Notes: generated by a model not told the origin, from the letters alone. 64,000 nt of DNA from Strigamia acuminata (GCA_949358305.1 OX442322.1:7254001-7318000); one strand, 5' to 3'. Positions 32,281 through 44,728 are shown, counted from the stretch's first letter. Numbers and translations are program-made.

Positions 32281-33296
32281 AAATTATTACACAAAAATCA
32301 CTATTCGATGCACTAAACACCAATACACTTTCCCACCAAAATGTAGGCGAATGGAATACAATTCTTCCCGGGGTGCAGCTCAATAAGTGAGCACAACTAC
32401 CTTGACCAGTCGCTACAAGGGCTTCCGTCCGACACACCTAGGGTCGCGGGATCGCCCCCTTGCTTCGAGCAAGCCTGGCCAAGAATAGGATGACACTAGG
32501 CGAATGCCTAAAGGGTGCCAAACAAACAAAAGGTCCCCAAAAACAAAAACTTAACTCTATACAAAGTTTCACGACCCAATAAATAATAAATAAACACTGT
32601 GTTGATCGGCGTCGTTGCGGGAGATGCGTCGCAACTTAATCCCACGACGGGAGAACTTCAATCCAACGTCGTTCGTACGGAATCCTTGCCTCGTACGATG
32701 GTTGCGCACGTCCGCGCCTTCGTGAACCAATTCACGACAAATAGCTGTTGCCTGTGTGCAAATTTATTCTTGCACAGGTCTTCACAAGTTGGCAGTCGTA
32801 CACGGTGTACTAAACTGCTGTCCTCGTCCTCGATTCCAAAGAAATCAAACAAAATGGCGTCGTCGGGTGTATTTCCTCCAAAACGACGATTTCGGCGTTT
32901 GTCCCACGTCGAAAATTCAAATATAAACGTTGAAACGACCTGTACATCAATTGTCTCCACGAAATCAATGTAAACGAGCGTGTTTCAACTCGAACACACG
33001 CTGGCTGGCTTCACTGTTGTGCACGGCAAAGTCCAGGCAAAGAAAAATGGCTGCCACCGAAGCTAATCTTCGTTATACTGGCAAATAAATAATTCTTCAT
33101 GAAAATAAACAATTCTCACACTATTATGTCTGTAATCCACGTCCTAATTGTCCGCACACACTTCCGAATCGCTCGTCCTTTGCGAAAATCGTCGATACGT
33201 CTTTGCGACGCAAAAGACAATGTCGGCGAACGTCCGATGGTCGTTACCGCTCTCGAAGTCCGCTTATCGTCTCGAGATGGTCGCTAACAACGCGAA
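32281..33296 (-). other. Element D leader (minus), split from its gag by element B
   Basis: Read on the minus strand this joins the gag remnant at 4784: the AAAT target duplication is shared. It lies between an initiator-Met primer site (33297-33312) and gag. No ORF of its own that I would support. Confidence 0.6.
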
Positions 33297-33640
33297 CCAT
33301 CCTCTGCTACCATGTATTGTCTCTTGGTGCGAGTAGTGTGTCGAATCCATAAACAAAACGTCGGATTTAAACTGTGCGGTAAGCACAAAGCGTGGCCGCC
33401 ATGTTTAATTCTCGGAAAAACATAACAAGAGTCACGTTTCGAGGCTAGATACACAATAAAAAAGAGAACAAATCCATATTATTTGATATGAATTTGTTCT
33501 TTACAAAAGAATAAATAACACATATCCATCTACGGATATCCAGTGGTGACATGCACACCCAAAACACAAAGTTGTCCATCTATGCTGAGAACAGTAAACA
33601 GAATAATGCGTAGAAGACTAAACACAACAACATAGATGAA
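33297..33640 (-). mobile_element. Copia LTR (minus) with perfect iMet primer site
   Basis: CCATCCTCTGCTACCA (33297-33312) is exactly the last 16 nt of metazoan initiator Met tRNA, so on the minus strand this is a 16-nt primer site directly after an LTR ending ...GACAATACA. The LTR upstream contains ATTTGTTC...GAACAAAT (inverted repeat with loop), AATAAA-like and TAGCCTCGAAACGTGACTC, blocks shared in diverged form with the LTR in the repeat at 33953-34638. The outer end (about 33640) is uncertain. Confidence 0.6.
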
Positions 33641-33952
33641 ACACACATCTGTAGTAACAGGCGCACACGTCTATTACGCTAATTCTGAAACGCGTAACAT
33701 CAACACAAATGGCGAAAGAATTCACTGCAAAATCAATAATTAAAGGCGCCGTTGCGCTGAGATAACCGTTGTCTCGTTGAAAATTGACGTTGTCTTGAAG
33801 AAACAACGTCGTGCGGGCGTGAATCGACTTAAAACACGCTCTGGCTGGCTGGCTACGCTGCCGAGACGATCCAAGATGGCCGCCGCACAAAAATTTTCAA
33901 AACGACGAAAAAGGTGCTTATTTCGCACCGAAAAATTCCGAAACAAAACTGC

Positions 33953-34638
33953 TTACACACGATTTAGTCCGTAGTAATGTCCGCATCCGCTGTCAAACGT
34001 TTTTAAACACTTTGGCGAAGGAAATCCGTCTGCGTCGATCGATTCGCGTTTGCGGCGATGTCGGGCGACGCCTGGGCTTCGTCTTGTCTCCAAAAATGCC
34101 GGAAATCCTTTACCAACTGGTTGGGCTGTCGTCAACCACCCTCTGCTACCATATAAAGGGATTTCCTGGCCAAAACATCGGTTAGAAAGGAATTGACAAG
34201 TGCTTAAACAGGTGCGCAACACCGACATGCGTGCGCCATGTTTTTAATCAACGAACAAGAGTAAAATACATTGTTTCGAGGCTAATAATTGCACTCGAGA
34301 ATGATAGGATAAATCATTGTTGGATTTCAATGATTTGTCCTTTACATTACAAAATAAAAGCAATGACATTTATAATCGATAACCAAGCAATAACAAAAAT
34401 ACAGGATTTGCTCTTTTGAGCAGACGATGTTATCAGCGCATGCTGCTAAATGGAAACGTTCAACCGCGGTACAGAACCAGCATTAATAAAAATCGAGATT
34501 GATTGAACACGACATTGAGACATTAAATAGCAGCACATTCATTACACATATCCGGAAAGTGTGTAATGTAAATATTCACAAACTATACAATATGGCAACA
34601 AACAATCAAACACACAATATTTCCACCACAACTCAATA
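33953..34638 (-). repeat. 687-bp repeat copy 2: copia LTR + iMet primer site + leader (minus)
   Basis: Counterpart of 3558-4244, same order and orientation. LTR about 34635 down to 34152, primer site at 34136-34151 (CCACCCTCTGCTACCA on plus), leader to 33953. Together the two copies bracket the D/B nest in direct orientation. Confidence 0.7.
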
Positions 34639-34639
34639 A

Positions 34640-35000
34640 TAATGCGCATCCAAATGTCGTCTGCTCAAATGAGCAAATATTGTTTATTTGTTATGTTTGA
34701 GTTATTGCTTTATTTCATTGTAAAGAATGAATCAATACTTGATTGTAATGATTCATTCTATGATTATTGTTTGTACTGATTGACAGCAAATAGCCTCAAT
34801 CAGGTGATCTTATCTCTTATTCCGATGAATAAAAAGATGGCGCACGCAAGTCGGTGTCGTGCATCTTTTAAATCTGCGTTTCTACTCTTTTCGACTTTGG
34901 AAATCCGGGAAATGACTCTTCAGTTTTCACATCACGTGTTATTATTTTAGGGTTGTTTTAGCCAACTTTCTGTATAGTTTAATTTGCTGCATTTTAGTCA
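34640..35000 (+). mobile_element. LTR-like remnant, head-to-head with the preceding LTR
   Basis: Plus-strand blocks CTGCTCAAATGAGCAAAT, a hairpin GAATGAATCA...TGATTCATTC, ATAGCCTCAATCAGG and GAATAAAAAGATGGCGCACGC match the order of blocks in the minus-strand LTR at 34152-34635 and in the solo LTR at 11994-12477. No primer site or ORF follows, so it is a fragment; the ends are not defined. Confidence 0.5.
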
Positions 35001-35355
35001 TTTGTCGGGTTAGTTATTATATAATTTCACCCGGAATAAATTGTCACATGTTTTGATAAAACAAACAGGTCTCCATTTTTACACTTTACGTTTTCAGACT
35101 AGTTCACACTTTAATTGTTAAGCAATTGTTATCTCGAGCAGTCTTCGACACGAAATTGTTAATACTGACAAATATGGCACTTTTGAGTAAGTGCCGTGGC
35201 CGTTAATTTATAAAAAACAGGTCACTAAATTGTTTGTGCTAAACTGTAGAAGTTGTAACTGCAAGACCATTTTCAAGTGTCTTTACAGATTTACTTCTTA
35301 AATATTTATCAAATGTAATTCCAAGTGTTTAATAAGCCATCTGGTTGAAAAATCT
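35001..35355. other. No gene seen
   Basis: AT-rich intergenic sequence without supported ORF, LTR or RNA gene. Confidence 0.4.
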
Positions 35356-35448
35356 TTACATATTGATTTTTGCAGTGCTTGTCTTGCATGCTGCTTCTTC
35401 AGAATTAATCTTATCAAAATATTCCCAAACTTCTGATTTCTGAGACAT
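35356..35448 (-). pseudogene. BED-type zinc-finger remnant (hAT transposase or ZBED-like)
   Basis: On the minus strand, ATG 35448 opens a 30-codon frame reading KSEVWEYFDKI...AACKTST, which follows the BED-finger consensus (aromatic VWxYF followed by Cys-x2-Cys), but the second Cys is Ser and a stop follows before the His pair. It is most likely the start of a decayed hAT transposase or a domesticated relative. Confidence 0.45.
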
Positions 35449-35824
35449 GGTGATGAAGATGAATTGACGATGACGAGAATGGCAGAATGTAAATAAATAA
35501 AAAATATACAAAAGTTAAACCGAACCAAATACGAGTGCGGTGCGGCGAGAACAAGGTGAAGCAAACTTGATTTCAAAACAAATTGTTATTTTATTTAATC
35601 ATTCAACTGTATACATTATATACGGCACAGTTTACAGACCAAGTTCATCATTAAAACATTAATTTATGGATGGCCCCTAAGCAGTTTTCAGATTTTGACC
35701 AATCACTTGAACAAGGAATCAGAAGAGTCAGTAGTGAGGATTAATTTCATAAGGGAAACACATTACAAAATTATAAGTTCACATATTTTGCACATTTGCT
35801 AATGTAACTTGGATTCAGGTGTTT

Positions 35825-35957
35825 GTGGAAAATTTCAACCTTGTATTCCTATTATTTGTGGAAAATTTTATCTAAGTATGTTTATTGTTTGTGGAAAATT
35901 TTATCTAAGTATGTTTATTGTTTGTGAAAAATTTCATCCTTTTATTTCTATTGCTTG
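35825..35957 (+). repeat. 33-bp minisatellite, about 4 units
   Basis: Unit GTGGAAAATTTTATCTAAGT plus ATGTTTATTGTTT, two perfect and two diverged copies. The ORF it creates (CGKF repeats) is a by-product. Confidence 0.8.
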
Positions 35958-36006
35958 TGCCTTTTTTATTGTTATAATTTCAACAATTAATTTTCAATTA
36001 TTTCAG

Positions 36007-36312
36007 AGAGACTCAAAAATGATGATAATAAAGAAAAACTAGGACCACGACATTATGTTCAACACCCAAAGGAAGAACCCAGTCATCACAGTTATCACAA
36101 TAATCAGCATCAATTAATTGATCCCTCTTGGCAATGTCCTGGACCATTTACTCAATTAAGGTCGACGAGTAAAGTAATATGTATTCTAGATTCTGATTGT
36201 TATGCAAATCAAAAATGCTGTGAAGCAATTGACACTAAAACTGTAGAAACAATCTTTAAATTTTGTTTGAACAGACCAGATTTCTTTGATATAATTTAAA
36301 ATGTAAAATAAA
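36007..36312 (+). CDS. Host terminal exon with WAP-like cysteine pattern
   Basis: A good acceptor (TTTTCAATTATTTCAG ending 36006) precedes an open frame that starts in the third base of the exon and ends at TAA 36297-36299, with AATAAA at 36307-36312. About 97 residues: a charged/His-rich part (KEEPSHHSYHNNQHQ) followed by CPGP...C...DSDCYANQKCC...C. The CxxDxDCxxxxKCC core is the signature of WAP four-disulfide domains (secreted protease inhibitors), although the spacing after KCC is loose and I see 6-7 cysteines instead of 8. Upstream exons not found in this window. Confidence 0.5.
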
Positions 36313-36493
36313 TCAGGATTAAAACTAGTGCATATAAAAATGTATTCTTATTTAAGCTTAGTAAAGTACTTGTACTTTTATGAGTTTTATGCAACTTTGG
36401 TATGATGCAGTTTTTGATTTAAGCATTTGGTTTTGTATTCTTACAGTCTTGGATATTGATGAGAAATCAATGACATATATGTTTTTTCTATCA

Positions 36494-36537
36494 GGTTTAC
36501 AGGATATCCATATGTCAAGAATTTATATAGAATATCC
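36494..36537 (+). other. Possible host exon, left piece, cut by copia-3
   Basis: A TTTTTCTATCAG acceptor precedes GTTTACAGGATATCC. The sequence continues on the far side of copia-3 at 41517. The reading frame across this piece is not secure. Confidence 0.25.
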
Positions 36538-39500
36538 TGTTGGGATATTTGATGTGGAAAATCACCACTTGATGTCATTGTGCAATTAGTGTAGTTTGAG
36601 TTTTTTATATCCTGTGGTGACACTCCTACCATATATGGAGTGAACATCCTTCCTGTGTTTTTTCCCCACTCTTTCACTTGATGTAGAACAGTGAGGTTGC
36701 TCTAACCTTGTATTAAACTTCAACCGTTATTTCCATATTCATAACAAATGGTAGCAGAGAGGAAGGTTGAACAATCATCAGCCACACTGAATAGAAGAAA
36801 AACGGTATTGAGACTGAAAAACAAGAAGTTTTGAGTGGATTTGAGGCGACGGTTGAGAGCAACCACGAGGCGAAAACCGAGAGTAACGACGCGCCATCTT
36901 GAAGTGCACGATACGAGACGACGAGAAACAGCTTTAACAAAGACTGTGAGCAACAATTCGATTCGAGGTGAATTAAACAATATTGAGATTGTGCCACAGA
37001 ACCGAGACGGAAGAAAAAGCTAAACAATACGTGCAAATTGAGACGAAACCAACAAAGATGAGCGACACGGGTAATTGGAGTTTGGCTAACATTGAGCCAT
37101 TAAATGATGCGAATTATTTCCTATGGGAATCGAGAGTGGAGGGAGTCCTCAGGGCCAAGAAATTGTGGAAAGAAGTAATAGTTGGAGCCGAACCGCAGCG
37201 AGGAGTCCAAGGAGAAGCGGATTTTGACGCAAAAGAGAAAACTTGGAACGATTGGGACGATAAAAACGCGGCGGCCCACTTCACGATGATCAGTACAATG
37301 ACTGCACCACAAGTCTTGAAGTACTCAAACACAAAAGGTGCAAAGGCACTTTGGGACCTGGTAAAAACCAACATGGCGGCAAAAACCCAAGAGTTACAAA
37401 TGAGAAGTGCCTGCGAGTTGACACAGCTGAAGATGAACAGCAAGGAAGATGTAGACACCTACATAAACAGAGCCGAAGCGATAATTAACCGCTGTGCGAA
37501 ACTTGGCAAACCAATTGACGACTATGAGAGCAAGTTTTATGTGACAAAAGGCTTACGACGAGAATTTGACGCGAATGTGCGCGCAATTGAAGTACAGGCG
37601 AATTTAGACATGTCAAAAATTCGTGACATACTAAAAATGGAGGAAGGACGAATTTCAGCCCGAAAAGAAGACAAAAATGCGACAACAAATGAAACCGCAC
37701 TCAAGACACGTGAGAGGGGGCAGAAACCAAAGCGCACATGCTTCAACTGTGGCCGCGGAGGGCACATGGCACGAGAATGCTACAGTGAGGCAAAATGTTA
37801 CAACTGCCAGGAGTTTGGTCACTTATCGAAAGATTGTTCGAAACCGAAACGAGAATTTAAAAGTGGCGACTCAAGAGGACGTGGTCGAGGCAGAGGCAAT
37901 CAGCGAGGTCGCGGCAGAGGAAAAAGCGAAATAGCAATGATGGCGTACGAGGAAAAGCCTGAATTCACACTCATGACGTACGAAATGGATGAAAACACCA
38001 ATGATGAAGAGACGAATGAAGAACCAAATGATGAAAGCGATTGGGTGTTAGACTCCGGAGCGACAAGCCACATGACGGCGCTGGATGCAAAACATTTCGA
38101 CACATTCGATGAGGATGAAAAGAATATCGGAATGGCGAAAAAAGGAAAAAGCATGAAATCGATTGGAATGGGCGAGATTGTGCTCGAACACGACGGGAAA
38201 AATTCCAGATTGAAGAAAGTACTATGCGTACCGCAAATTGGAAGCAATTTGTTGTCAGTATCGAAAATTGTCGATAATGGACTAAAAGTCACATTCTCCA
38301 AAACGAGCGCAATAATTGACGATGAGAATGGAGAAGAAGTTATGACAGTGCCAAGAAAAGGAGACATGTTTGTGTTGAAGGCAAACATAAAAGAAAATGA
38401 GAAGTCTTATAAAGCGGAGGAAAAAGACAACAATTGGCACGTGAGATTGGGACACTTAAACTACAACACACTGCGAGAGATGAAAAACGAAGAACTTGCA
38501 TATGGCATAGAAATTAGCAGCAAAGGTGGCGCCGTGTGTGAACCATGCATCGCGGGAAAGATGAAAAAGTCGTCGCACAAATCGGTAACAGACCGACAGT
38601 CGTCCAGCATCATGGAGTTGTGGCACATTGATTTAATTGGACCAATTGGGCCCGAATCTCGAGGAGGTGCAAACTATGTAATGACTGTAGTGGACGATTG
38701 GAGTAGGATGCTAATGATTAAGACATTAAATGCAAAAAGCGACGCGAAGGAGAAGTTAACAGAACTTATCATTGGGATGGAAAGACAGACCGACAAGAAG
38801 CTGAAAAAATTAAGGAGCGACAATGGCGGCGAGTTCTTGTCCAAAAGCATGAAGGAATGGACGACAAAGAGGGGCATAGAACACCAGCTGACCACAGCAT
38901 TTAATCCGGCCAGCAACGGCGTTGCAGAACGCGCGAACCGGACAATACTTGAGATGTTGAGAGCAATGTTAAAAGATTGCAAACTGCCAAAGACGTTTTG
39001 GGCGGAGTGTGCATCGACAGTGGCGCACATCCGCAACCGGTGCAAATCGTCAGTTCATGGACGCACACCATTTGAGATATGGTTTGGCAGAAAACCAAAT
39101 TTGAAGTATTTGAGAAGATTTGGATGTATAGCATATGTGCTAATTAAGGACCACAAACGAAAGAAATTGGATCCCAAAGCGGAGAAAGCAGTATTCATTG
39201 GATACTCAAACACAAGAAAAGCGTACCGAATTTATCATCCAGAAAACGATTCGATAAGCGAAGAAATTGATGTAAAATTTGACGAGAGTAAAACGGGCGC
39301 AGATTTGTTGAATGGAGAAATCAAAGATGGTGAAGAGATTGAAACAGTCAAAATCGATCTGAATTGCGAAGAAAATGAAGACGAATCAGACGATGCCGAG
39401 GAAGAAGAGCAAAACGAGATAAATGAAGAAGAAAATGAAGCCAATGAATCAGAAGATAACACGGAAGAAAACGACACTGAGGTCGAACGTGACGAACCAC

Positions 39501-41511
39501 CACGGAGGGGACGACCAGCAGGGGTGACCAGGGAAATGAAGTTGGTCGCCGATAAAGTGCAAATAGAAGAACACGAGAAGAGACTGGTTGACCAGGGAGC
39601 GCGAAGATCAGAGAGAATTAAGGCGAAACAAATGGCATTAGTAGTAGAAGAAATCTTAACGCCGAAAAATTTCCACGAAGCAACAAACTCCCATCACGCG
39701 ACAGACTGGAAGGCCGCGATGGATGACGAGATGAGCTCGATGAAGAAACATGGAGTGTGGAAAATTGGAAAATTGCCAAAAGGAAAGAAGGCGGTGAAAT
39801 CCAAGTGGGTTTATAAAGTGAAGTTAAACTCCGAGGGGGAACCGGAAAGATTCCGAGCAAGATTGGTAGCCACTGGATACTCGCAGAAATTCGGGGACGA
39901 CAACGAGCTGACCTTCGCCCCGGTGATCAGGATAGAGACACTGAGAATGCTGATTAATGTAGCAGCAAAAATCAACAGACCATTAAAACAACATGATGTC
40001 AAAGCCGCATACCTTCACGGCAAACTGAAAGAGACAATATTTATGATGCAGCCAGAAGGATATGTTGAAGGAGGAAAAGGGCATGTATGCCAATTAATTA
40101 AAAGCATCTATGGATTAAAACAGGCAGGGAGATGTTGGTTTGAAATGTTGGATAAGACATTGAAGAAAATTGGATTTAAACCATCTCCAGAGGACCCATG
40201 CCTTTACGTGATTTTTATTGATGTCAACTTTATGTTCCTAGGCGTGTACGTGGACGATGACTTATCTTTGGCATCCACAGACGAATTTGAGACGGAACTA
40301 ATGTCGAAAATGAAGGAAGAAATTGAGTTCGTGAGCATAGGCAGACTAGAATACATTCTAGGAATCCAAGTTGAGTATAAAGATGGAAGAATCAACATCC
40401 ACCAAGGTGGATACATTAGAAGATTGGTGGAGAGCGAAGGATTGGAAGAATGCAATGCGGCAATAACACCAGTGAACCCCAATCAAAACTTGGACGAATT
40501 TGACGAAAGCGAAAAGGTTGATGCAACACAGTACCAGGAACTGCTGGGCAAGATGATGTACCTTGCCACACACACGAGACCAGACCTGAGTTTCCCGATG
40601 AGTTTGTTATCGCAGTATAACAAGGATCCACGAAAAATCCATTTTATTGCATTGAAGCGAGTATTGAGATATCTGAAGGGGACAATGGATTACAAGTTGA
40701 ATTACGGAAGGGAAGAGAGCCACATCCACGGCTACTCAGACGCGAGCTGGGACCGGACGGCGAACGCACGATCGTTTTCGGGATTTATTGCAATGGACGG
40801 GAATTCGATCATTAACTGGAAGTGCCAGAAACAAGCGATAGTCGCAATGTCGAGTACAGAGAGTGAGCTCTTGGCGCTGACCGAAGGAGTGCGCGAATTA
40901 ATTTGGTTAAAGCAGCTCGCAATTGGACTGAATGGAGAAGTCGACGACGGAAATGCCACAACGATGCACTGTGACAGTTTAAACGCGGTGAAACTGTTGC
41001 GAGGCGGTGCGCAGAAGACGAGGACCAAGCACTTGAATCGAAAAGTGCATTTCATCAAACAAGAGATTGAGGACGGAAACATTATCGTGGAACATGTCGC
41101 AAGCGAGGACATGTTAGCAGACTTTTTAACGAAGCCTTTAGCCGGACCTGCACTAAATGGAATACTAGAAGCATTAGGACTAAAGACTGTGGGGGAATAA
41201 TGACTTTATTGTGTGCAGTGTTCATATTGATAGTTTTTATATAATTGTGTTTATTGAGAAGTGTTTTTGTGATGAAATCGAATTGTTGATTTTGGGGGAA
41301 TTTGTTGGGATATTTGATGTGGAAAATCACCACTTGATGTCATTGTGCAATTAGTGTAGTTTGAGTTTTTTATATCCTGTGGTGACACTCCTACCATATA
41401 TGGAGTGAACATCCTTCCTGTGTTTTTTCCCCACTCTTTCACTTGATGTAGAACAGTGAGGTTGCTCTAACCTTGTATTAAACTTCAACCGTTATTTCCA
41501 TATTCATAACA
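36538..41511 (+). mobile_element. Copia-3: complete small-LTR Ty1/copia element, 4974 bp
   Basis: Two 209-bp LTRs (36538-36746, 41303-41511; TGTTGGGATA...TTCATAACA) appear identical. The primer site TGGTAGCAGAG starts at 36749 (initiator Met tRNA), the polypurine tract TTTTGGGGGAATT precedes the 3' LTR, and TATCC is duplicated at 36533-36537 and 41512-41516. A different family from copia-1/2. Identical LTRs and an intact ORF mean a very recent insertion. Confidence 0.96.
37058..41200 (+). CDS. gag-pol: Copia-3 Gag-Pol polyprotein, 1380 aa, intact
   Basis: ATG 37058 (MSDTGNWSL) begins a copia Gag ([16 protein letters not shown]). Two CCHC knuckles ([14 protein letters not shown] near residue 229 and [14 protein letters not shown] near 248) precede an RGG-rich segment ([17 protein letters not shown]). 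Protease LDSGATSHM near 332; integrase HHCC (HVRLGH...CEPCIAGK) and DDE ([21 protein letters not shown]); a long acidic linker near 760-840; RT with YVDDDLSLA near 1064; RNase H with DASWDRTAN and TESELLAL; end DFLTKPL. Single frame, all catalytic residues visible. The frame is open upstream of the chosen ATG. Confidence 0.95.
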   Translation: MSDTGNWSLANIEPLNDANYFLWESRVEGVLRAKKLWKEVIVGAEPQRGVQGEADFDAKEKTWNDWDDKNAAAHFTMISTMTAPQVLKYSNTKGAKALWDLVKTNMAAKTQELQMRSACELTQLKMNSKEDVDTYINRAEAIINRCAKLGKPIDDYESKFYVTKGLRREFDANVRAIEVQANLDMSKIRDILKMEEGRISARKEDKNATTNETALKTRERGQKPKRTCFNCGRGGHMARECYSEAKCYNCQEFGHLSKDCSKPKREFKSGDSRGRGRGRGNQRGRGRGKSEIAMMAYEEKPEFTLMTYEMDENTNDEETNEEPNDESDWVLDSGATSHMTALDAKHFDTFDEDEKNIGMAKKGKSMKSIGMGEIVLEHDGKNSRLKKVLCVPQIGSNLLSVSKIVDNGLKVTFSKTSAIIDDENGEEVMTVPRKGDMFVLKANIKENEKSYKAEEKDNNWHVRLGHLNYNTLREMKNEELAYGIEISSKGGAVCEPCIAGKMKKSSHKSVTDRQSSSIMELWHIDLIGPIGPESRGGANYVMTVVDDWSRMLMIKTLNAKSDAKEKLTELIIGMERQTDKKLKKLRSDNGGEFLSKSMKEWTTKRGIEHQLTTAFNPASNGVAERANRTILEMLRAMLKDCKLPKTFWAECASTVAHIRNRCKSSVHGRTPFEIWFGRKPNLKYLRRFGCIAYVLIKDHKRKKLDPKAEKAVFIGYSNTRKAYRIYHPENDSISEEIDVKFDESKTGADLLNGEIKDGEEIETVKIDLNCEENEDESDDAEEEEQNEINEEENEANESEDNTEENDTEVERDEPPRRGRPAGVTREMKLVADKVQIEEHEKRLVDQGARRSERIKAKQMALVVEEILTPKNFHEATNSHHATDWKAAMDDEMSSMKKHGVWKIGKLPKGKKAVKSKWVYKVKLNSEGEPERFRARLVATGYSQKFGDDNELTFAPVIRIETLRMLINVAAKINRPLKQHDVKAAYLHGKLKETIFMMQPEGYVEGGKGHVCQLIKSIYGLKQAGRCWFEMLDKTLKKIGFKPSPEDPCLYVIFIDVNFMFLGVYVDDDLSLASTDEFETELMSKMKEEIEFVSIGRLEYILGIQVEYKDGRINIHQGGYIRRLVESEGLEECNAAITPVNPNQNLDEFDESEKVDATQYQELLGKMMYLATHTRPDLSFPMSLLSQYNKDPRKIHFIALKRVLRYLKGTMDYKLNYGREESHIHGYSDASWDRTANARSFSGFIAMDGNSIINWKCQKQAIVAMSSTESELLALTEGVRELIWLKQLAIGLNGEVDDGNATTMHCDSLNAVKLLRGGAQKTRTKHLNRKVHFIKQEIEDGNIIVEHVASEDMLADFLTKPLAGPALNGILEALGLKTVGE

Positions 41512-41516
41512 TATCC

Positions 41517-41656
41517 TTGTTTGCATTCAAGGGCATGCCCTTAAACGCAAATATGGCACTTTAAATAAATTATTTGAAAAATTCATTGAAGATCATTTGG
41601 ACTTAAACAAATTTAAAAATAGAATTTATAAAACTCATTATCATCTTAATCCTTAG
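41517..41656 (+). pseudogene. Possible host exon, right piece after copia-3
   Basis: After the duplication one frame reads ILVCIQGHALKRKYGTL and continues ...FEKFIEDHLDLNKFKNR to TAG 41654-41656. Its composition looks coding, but the frame is stopped by a TAG just on the left side of the copia-3 insertion, so either a frameshift or chance is involved. Product unknown. Confidence 0.3.
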
Positions 41657-41860
41657 ATGCATGAGGGTAAAATGTCCCCATTTTTGTATTAATCATGCAC
41701 TGTTTAGGAACCGATTGTGACTGGATATGTCTTACCTGCAGTCTGGGAAATGACTACCATGGGATTGACACGTACTCATGTAACAATGAGACAGGGACTT
41801 CGGATTGTTGGCTTTTGGCCTTAAATCAGTTGTCTAGGGGTCGGAGTCTCCTATATCTCA
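41657..41860. other. Unassigned spacer
   Basis: A 72-codon cysteine-rich plus-strand frame starts at 41695 but has no supporting context; I do not call it. Confidence 0.35.
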
Positions 41861-44728
41861 CGTGTGGCAGTGCTATTTGTTGGAATTCGAAAAGATTGGG
41901 AATACTCGGATGAAAAGAAATGAAAAGGTTTATTGGCGCGAGATACACGACATACAGTCTCGGCCCTTTTTCGGAAGTGGCCGGAAATCGTTCTCGTGAC
42001 GTAATACGTCGCCAGTCGAAAATACACCCAACTCCCCCTAGTGGTGGGAGACCCTCATTCGGGATTTCAAGCACATTGCGCCTGGTGACACAAAATGACA
42101 ACATACACCTTCTTCACCTGGTCAATGTGTGAAGACATTAAAACAAATCCCTTAAAATGTAACGTCAAAATTAAACACAAACAATAATCCAAAGATATAC
42201 TCCCAATGCCGTAAATTGAAAAGATCAATAAAATACACTCATAAGACTAAAAATGGAATGAACAATTAAAATAAACACAGTTCTCAAAACAAAACACTTT
42301 AACTATCAATCCAATCCACTGTATCGCAGTTCCTTTGCTCCGCGTTCGAATCCGTTTTCTCGCAGTATTTCGTCACGCTGGTTTCGTCCCGCTTGTCTCG
42401 ATCCATCAATCATCATAGGCAGCCCAGATTTCCAGTCGGTTTGGTCGTATTCCTCTCGTTCCGGTGGTCGCCTCACAAGCACCTTCTCAACTCGATTGCT
42501 CTGGTACAATATCAGCTTCTCGCAGGCCTCGTTATTGCTCGCTACTCGCTTAGTTCTCCCTCGTTTCTTGTTCCTCCGCCGTTTGGTTTGCTTCTGCCCC
42601 TCGTCGTTTGAATTCACGTCGACTTTGACGTCGGCGGTGTCCAAAACTGCGTCGAATCTCCCCGATATCGCGTCGCTCGTTTCCCCATAGCTTGGTTAGC
42701 GCTTCTCCGCACGGCCGCAATTCATCCACCTCGTCTTCATCGCGTTTGGCTAATTTGGCGTCCAATTCTGCCCTTTTTCCATCAAGCTCGACCAGCTTCG
42801 CATCAATCTCACCAACCGTGTGGCAGTGCTATTTGTTGGAATTCGAAAAGATTGGGAATACTCGGATGAAAAGAAATAAAAAGGTTTATTGGCGCGAGAT
42901 ACACGACATACAGTCTCGGCCCTTTTTCGGAAGTGGCCGGAAATCGTTCTCGTGACGTAATACGTCGCCAGTCGAAAATACACCCAACTCCCCCTAGTGG
43001 TGGGAGACCCTCATTCGGGATTTCAAGCACATTGCGCCTGGTGACACAAAATGACAACATACACCTTCTTCACCTGGTCAATGTGTGAAGACATTAAAAC
43101 AAATCCCTTAAAATGTAACGTCAAAATTAAACACAAACAATAATCCAAAGATATACTCCCAATGCCGTAAATTGAAAAGATCAATAAAATACACTCATAA
43201 GACTAAAAATGGAATGAACAATTAAAATAAACACAGTTCTCAAAACAAAACACTTTAACTATCAATCCAATCCACTGTATCGCAGTTCCTTTGCTCCGCG
43301 TTCGAATCCGTTTTCTCGCAGTATTTCGTCACGCTGGTTTTGTCCCGCTTGTCTCGATCCATCAATCATCATAGGCAGCCCAGATTTCCAGTCGGTTTGG
43401 TCGTATTCCTCTCGTTCCGGTGGTCGCCTCACAAGCACCTTCTCAACTCGATTGCTCTGGTACAATATCAGCTTCTCGCAGGCCTCGTTATTGCTCGCTA
43501 CTCGCTTAGTTCTCCCTCGTTTCTTGTTCCTCCGCCGTTTGGTTTGCTTCTGCCCCTCGTCGTTTGAATTCACGTCGACTTTGACGTCGGCGGTGTCCAA
43601 AACTGCGTCGAATCTCCCCGATATCGCGTCGCTCGTTTCCCCATAGCTTGGTTAGCGCTTCTCCGCACGGCCGCAATTCATCCACCTCGTCTTCATCGCG
43701 TTTGGCTAATTTGGCGTCCAATTCTGCCCTTTTTCCATCAAGCTCGACCAGCTTCGCATCAATCTCACCAACCGTGTGGCAGTGCTATTTGTTGGAATTC
43801 GAAAAGATTGGGAATACTCGGATGAAAAGAAATAAAAAGGTTTATTGGCGCGAGATACACGACATACAGTCTCGGCCCTTTTTCGGAAGTGGCCGGAAAT
43901 CGTTCTCGTGACGTAATACGTCGCCAGTCGAAAATACACCCAACTCCCCCTAGTGGTGGGAGACCCTCATTCGGGATTTCAAGCACATTGCGCCTGGTGA
44001 CACAAAATGACAACATACACCTTCTTCACCTGGTCAATGTGTGAAGACATTAAAACAAATCCCTTAAATTGTAACGTCAAAATTAAACACAAACAATAAT
44101 CCAAAGATATACTCCCAATGCCGTAAATTGAAAAGATCAATAAAATACACTCATAAGACTAAAAATGGAATGAACAATTAAAATAAACACAGTTCTCAAA
44201 ACAAAACACTTTAACTATCAATCCAATCCACTGTATCGCAGTTCCTTTGCTCCGCGTTCGAATCCGTTTTCTCGCAGTATTTCGTCACGCTGGTTTCGTC
44301 CCGCTTGTCTCGATCCATCAATCATCATAGGCAGCCCAGATTTCCAGTCGGTTTGGTCGTATTCCTCTCGTTCCGGTGGTCGCCTCACAAGCACCTTCTC
44401 AACTCGATTGCTCTGGTACAATATCAGCTTCTCGCAGGCCTCGTTATTGCTCGCTACTCGCTTAGTTCTCCCTCGTTTCTTGTTCCTCCGCCGTTTGGTT
44501 TGCTTCTGCCCCTCGTCGTTTGAATTCACGTCGACTTTGACGTCGGCGGTGTCCAAAACTGCGTCGAATCTCCCCGATATCGCGTCGCTCGTTTCCCCAT
44601 AGCTTGGTTAGCGCTTCTCCGCACGGCCGCAATTCATCCACCTCGTCTTCATTGCGTTTGGCTAATTTGGCGTCCAATTCTGCCCTTTTTCCATCAAGCT
44701 CGACCAGCTTCGCATCAATCTCACCAAT
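41861..44728 (-). repeat. 956-bp tandem triplication
   Basis: Units 41861-42816, 42817-43772 and 43773-44728 each begin CGTGTGGCAGTGCTATTTG and differ at only a few bases (for example one TTTCGTCC/TTTTGTCC change and AAAATG/AAATTG). Each carries, on the minus strand, the 3' half of the gene listed next, including a CCAATAAACC polyadenylation signal. Very low divergence means a recent event or an assembly artefact. Confidence 0.9.

Noticed and set aside
35298-35576. 92-codon hydrophobic minus-strand ORF
   Set aside because: Overlaps the BED-finger remnant in another frame and has low-complexity composition.
36494-41656. Calling a single host gene broken by copia-3
   Set aside because: The two sides do not give one open frame; left as two low-confidence pieces.
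41695-41913. Cysteine-rich 72-codon ORF
   Set aside because: Runs into the triplicated repeat, no splice sites or homology I can support.
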